Shown here one piece after another: positions 13,329-13,421 of a DNA stretch of 13,421 nucleotides; positions within the stretch are counted from its first letter, which is position 1, and every line of letters begins with the position of its first letter. The notes below the pieces were generated by a model that searched no databases, was not told the DNA's origin, and saw nothing but the letters and a program-made list of their open reading frames with translations. Source of the stretch: an uncultured Eubacteriales bacterium (GTDB lineage Bacteria; Bacillota; Clostridia; Oscillospirales; Oscillospiraceae); assembly GCA_900548625.1 (NCBI GenBank), contig URLO01000052.1:1-13421 (forward strand). Direction: 5' to 3'. The translations under genes and the position numbers were made by a program.

Positions 13329-13421
13329 AGCGTCCCTCCTTACAGGATAATGTAAGATAAGTTGCGCAAATTGAATAGAGCATAGAAATAGACATGGTTT
13401 GCAGAGCTCTGGTAGAATGAA
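13329..13421. other. Upstream region of mfd at the window edge
   Basis: This A/T-rich stretch holds the mfd ribosome-binding site (13334-13341), a small inverted repeat TTACA/TGTAA (13340-13344 and 13351-13355) touching it, and the palindrome TTGCGCAA (13362-13369). I found no convincing -35/-10 pair on the minus strand and no complete gene. The mfd promoter may lie here in weak form or further upstream, outside the window. Confidence 0.4.

Noticed and set aside
11034..13355. A 773-codon plus-strand open frame antisense to mfd
   Set aside because: It is a mirror of an intact mfd gene; the apparent protein is Arg/Ala/Leu-rich without motifs.
13345..13421. Possible mfd promoter (TTCAAT with CATTAT)
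   Set aside because: Both boxes match the consensus poorly compared with the other promoters in this window.
1..13421. CRISPR array, tRNA, insertion sequence or attachment site
   Set aside because: I saw no repeated spaced units, cloverleaf-like segment, transposase motif or flanking direct repeats.

Overview
This GC-rich window (roughly 60% GC by eye) looks like a chromosome segment from an anaerobic Clostridia-type Firmicute, most likely an Oscillospiraceae/Ruminococcaceae-like gut bacterium. The basis is the gene families present (a VanW-domain protein, a LUD-domain protein, an RnfB-like polyferredoxin and an FAD-less molybdenum hydroxylase), strong Shine-Dalgarno sites and sigma-A promoters with 17-nt spacers. 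The lineage is an inference. There are eight protein genes. Seven are on the minus strand; only the LUD gene is on plus. I see no tRNA, rRNA, CRISPR array or insertion sequence.

Left part (about 1-5760, read right to left): a cysteine desulfurase-like PLP enzyme (4528-5664) with its own promoter, hairpin leader and terminator; then a [2Fe-2S]/molybdopterin hydroxylase of the xanthine dehydrogenase family (1677-4253) with a near-consensus promoter and a strongly folded leader; then, 6 bp after its stop and in the same frame, a small polyferredoxin with four [4Fe-4S] motifs (1203-1670), closed by a 20-bp-stem terminator; then a separately promoted sugar-type nucleotidyltransferase (103-1017). 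The hydroxylase has no FAD domain, so the polyferredoxin is the obvious electron acceptor. The desulfurase could supply S or Se to the cofactor, by analogy with the selenium-dependent molybdenum hydroxylase gene sets of Firmicutes. No selD, yqeB/yqeC or xdhC homologue is inside the window, so the selenium link is contextual.

Middle part (5767-7744): an RlmI-type rRNA methyltransferase (minus) and a LUD-domain protein (plus) diverge from a 129-bp promoter region. The LUD gene converges on the VanW gene through a perfect 15-bp bidirectional terminator.

Right part (7749-13328): a membrane-anchored VanW-domain protein and a complete 1170-residue Mfd transcription-repair coupling factor, each on its own minus-strand unit. 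The VanW gene has its strong ribosome-binding site about 150 bp upstream of the first ATG, in front of an in-frame ATC. This suggests a non-AUG start, or a base error, and a missed 47-residue cytoplasmic segment.

Most of the window is housekeeping or known-family material. The features most worth a second look are the molybdenum hydroxylase-ferredoxin unit with its folded leader, and the unusual VanW start.
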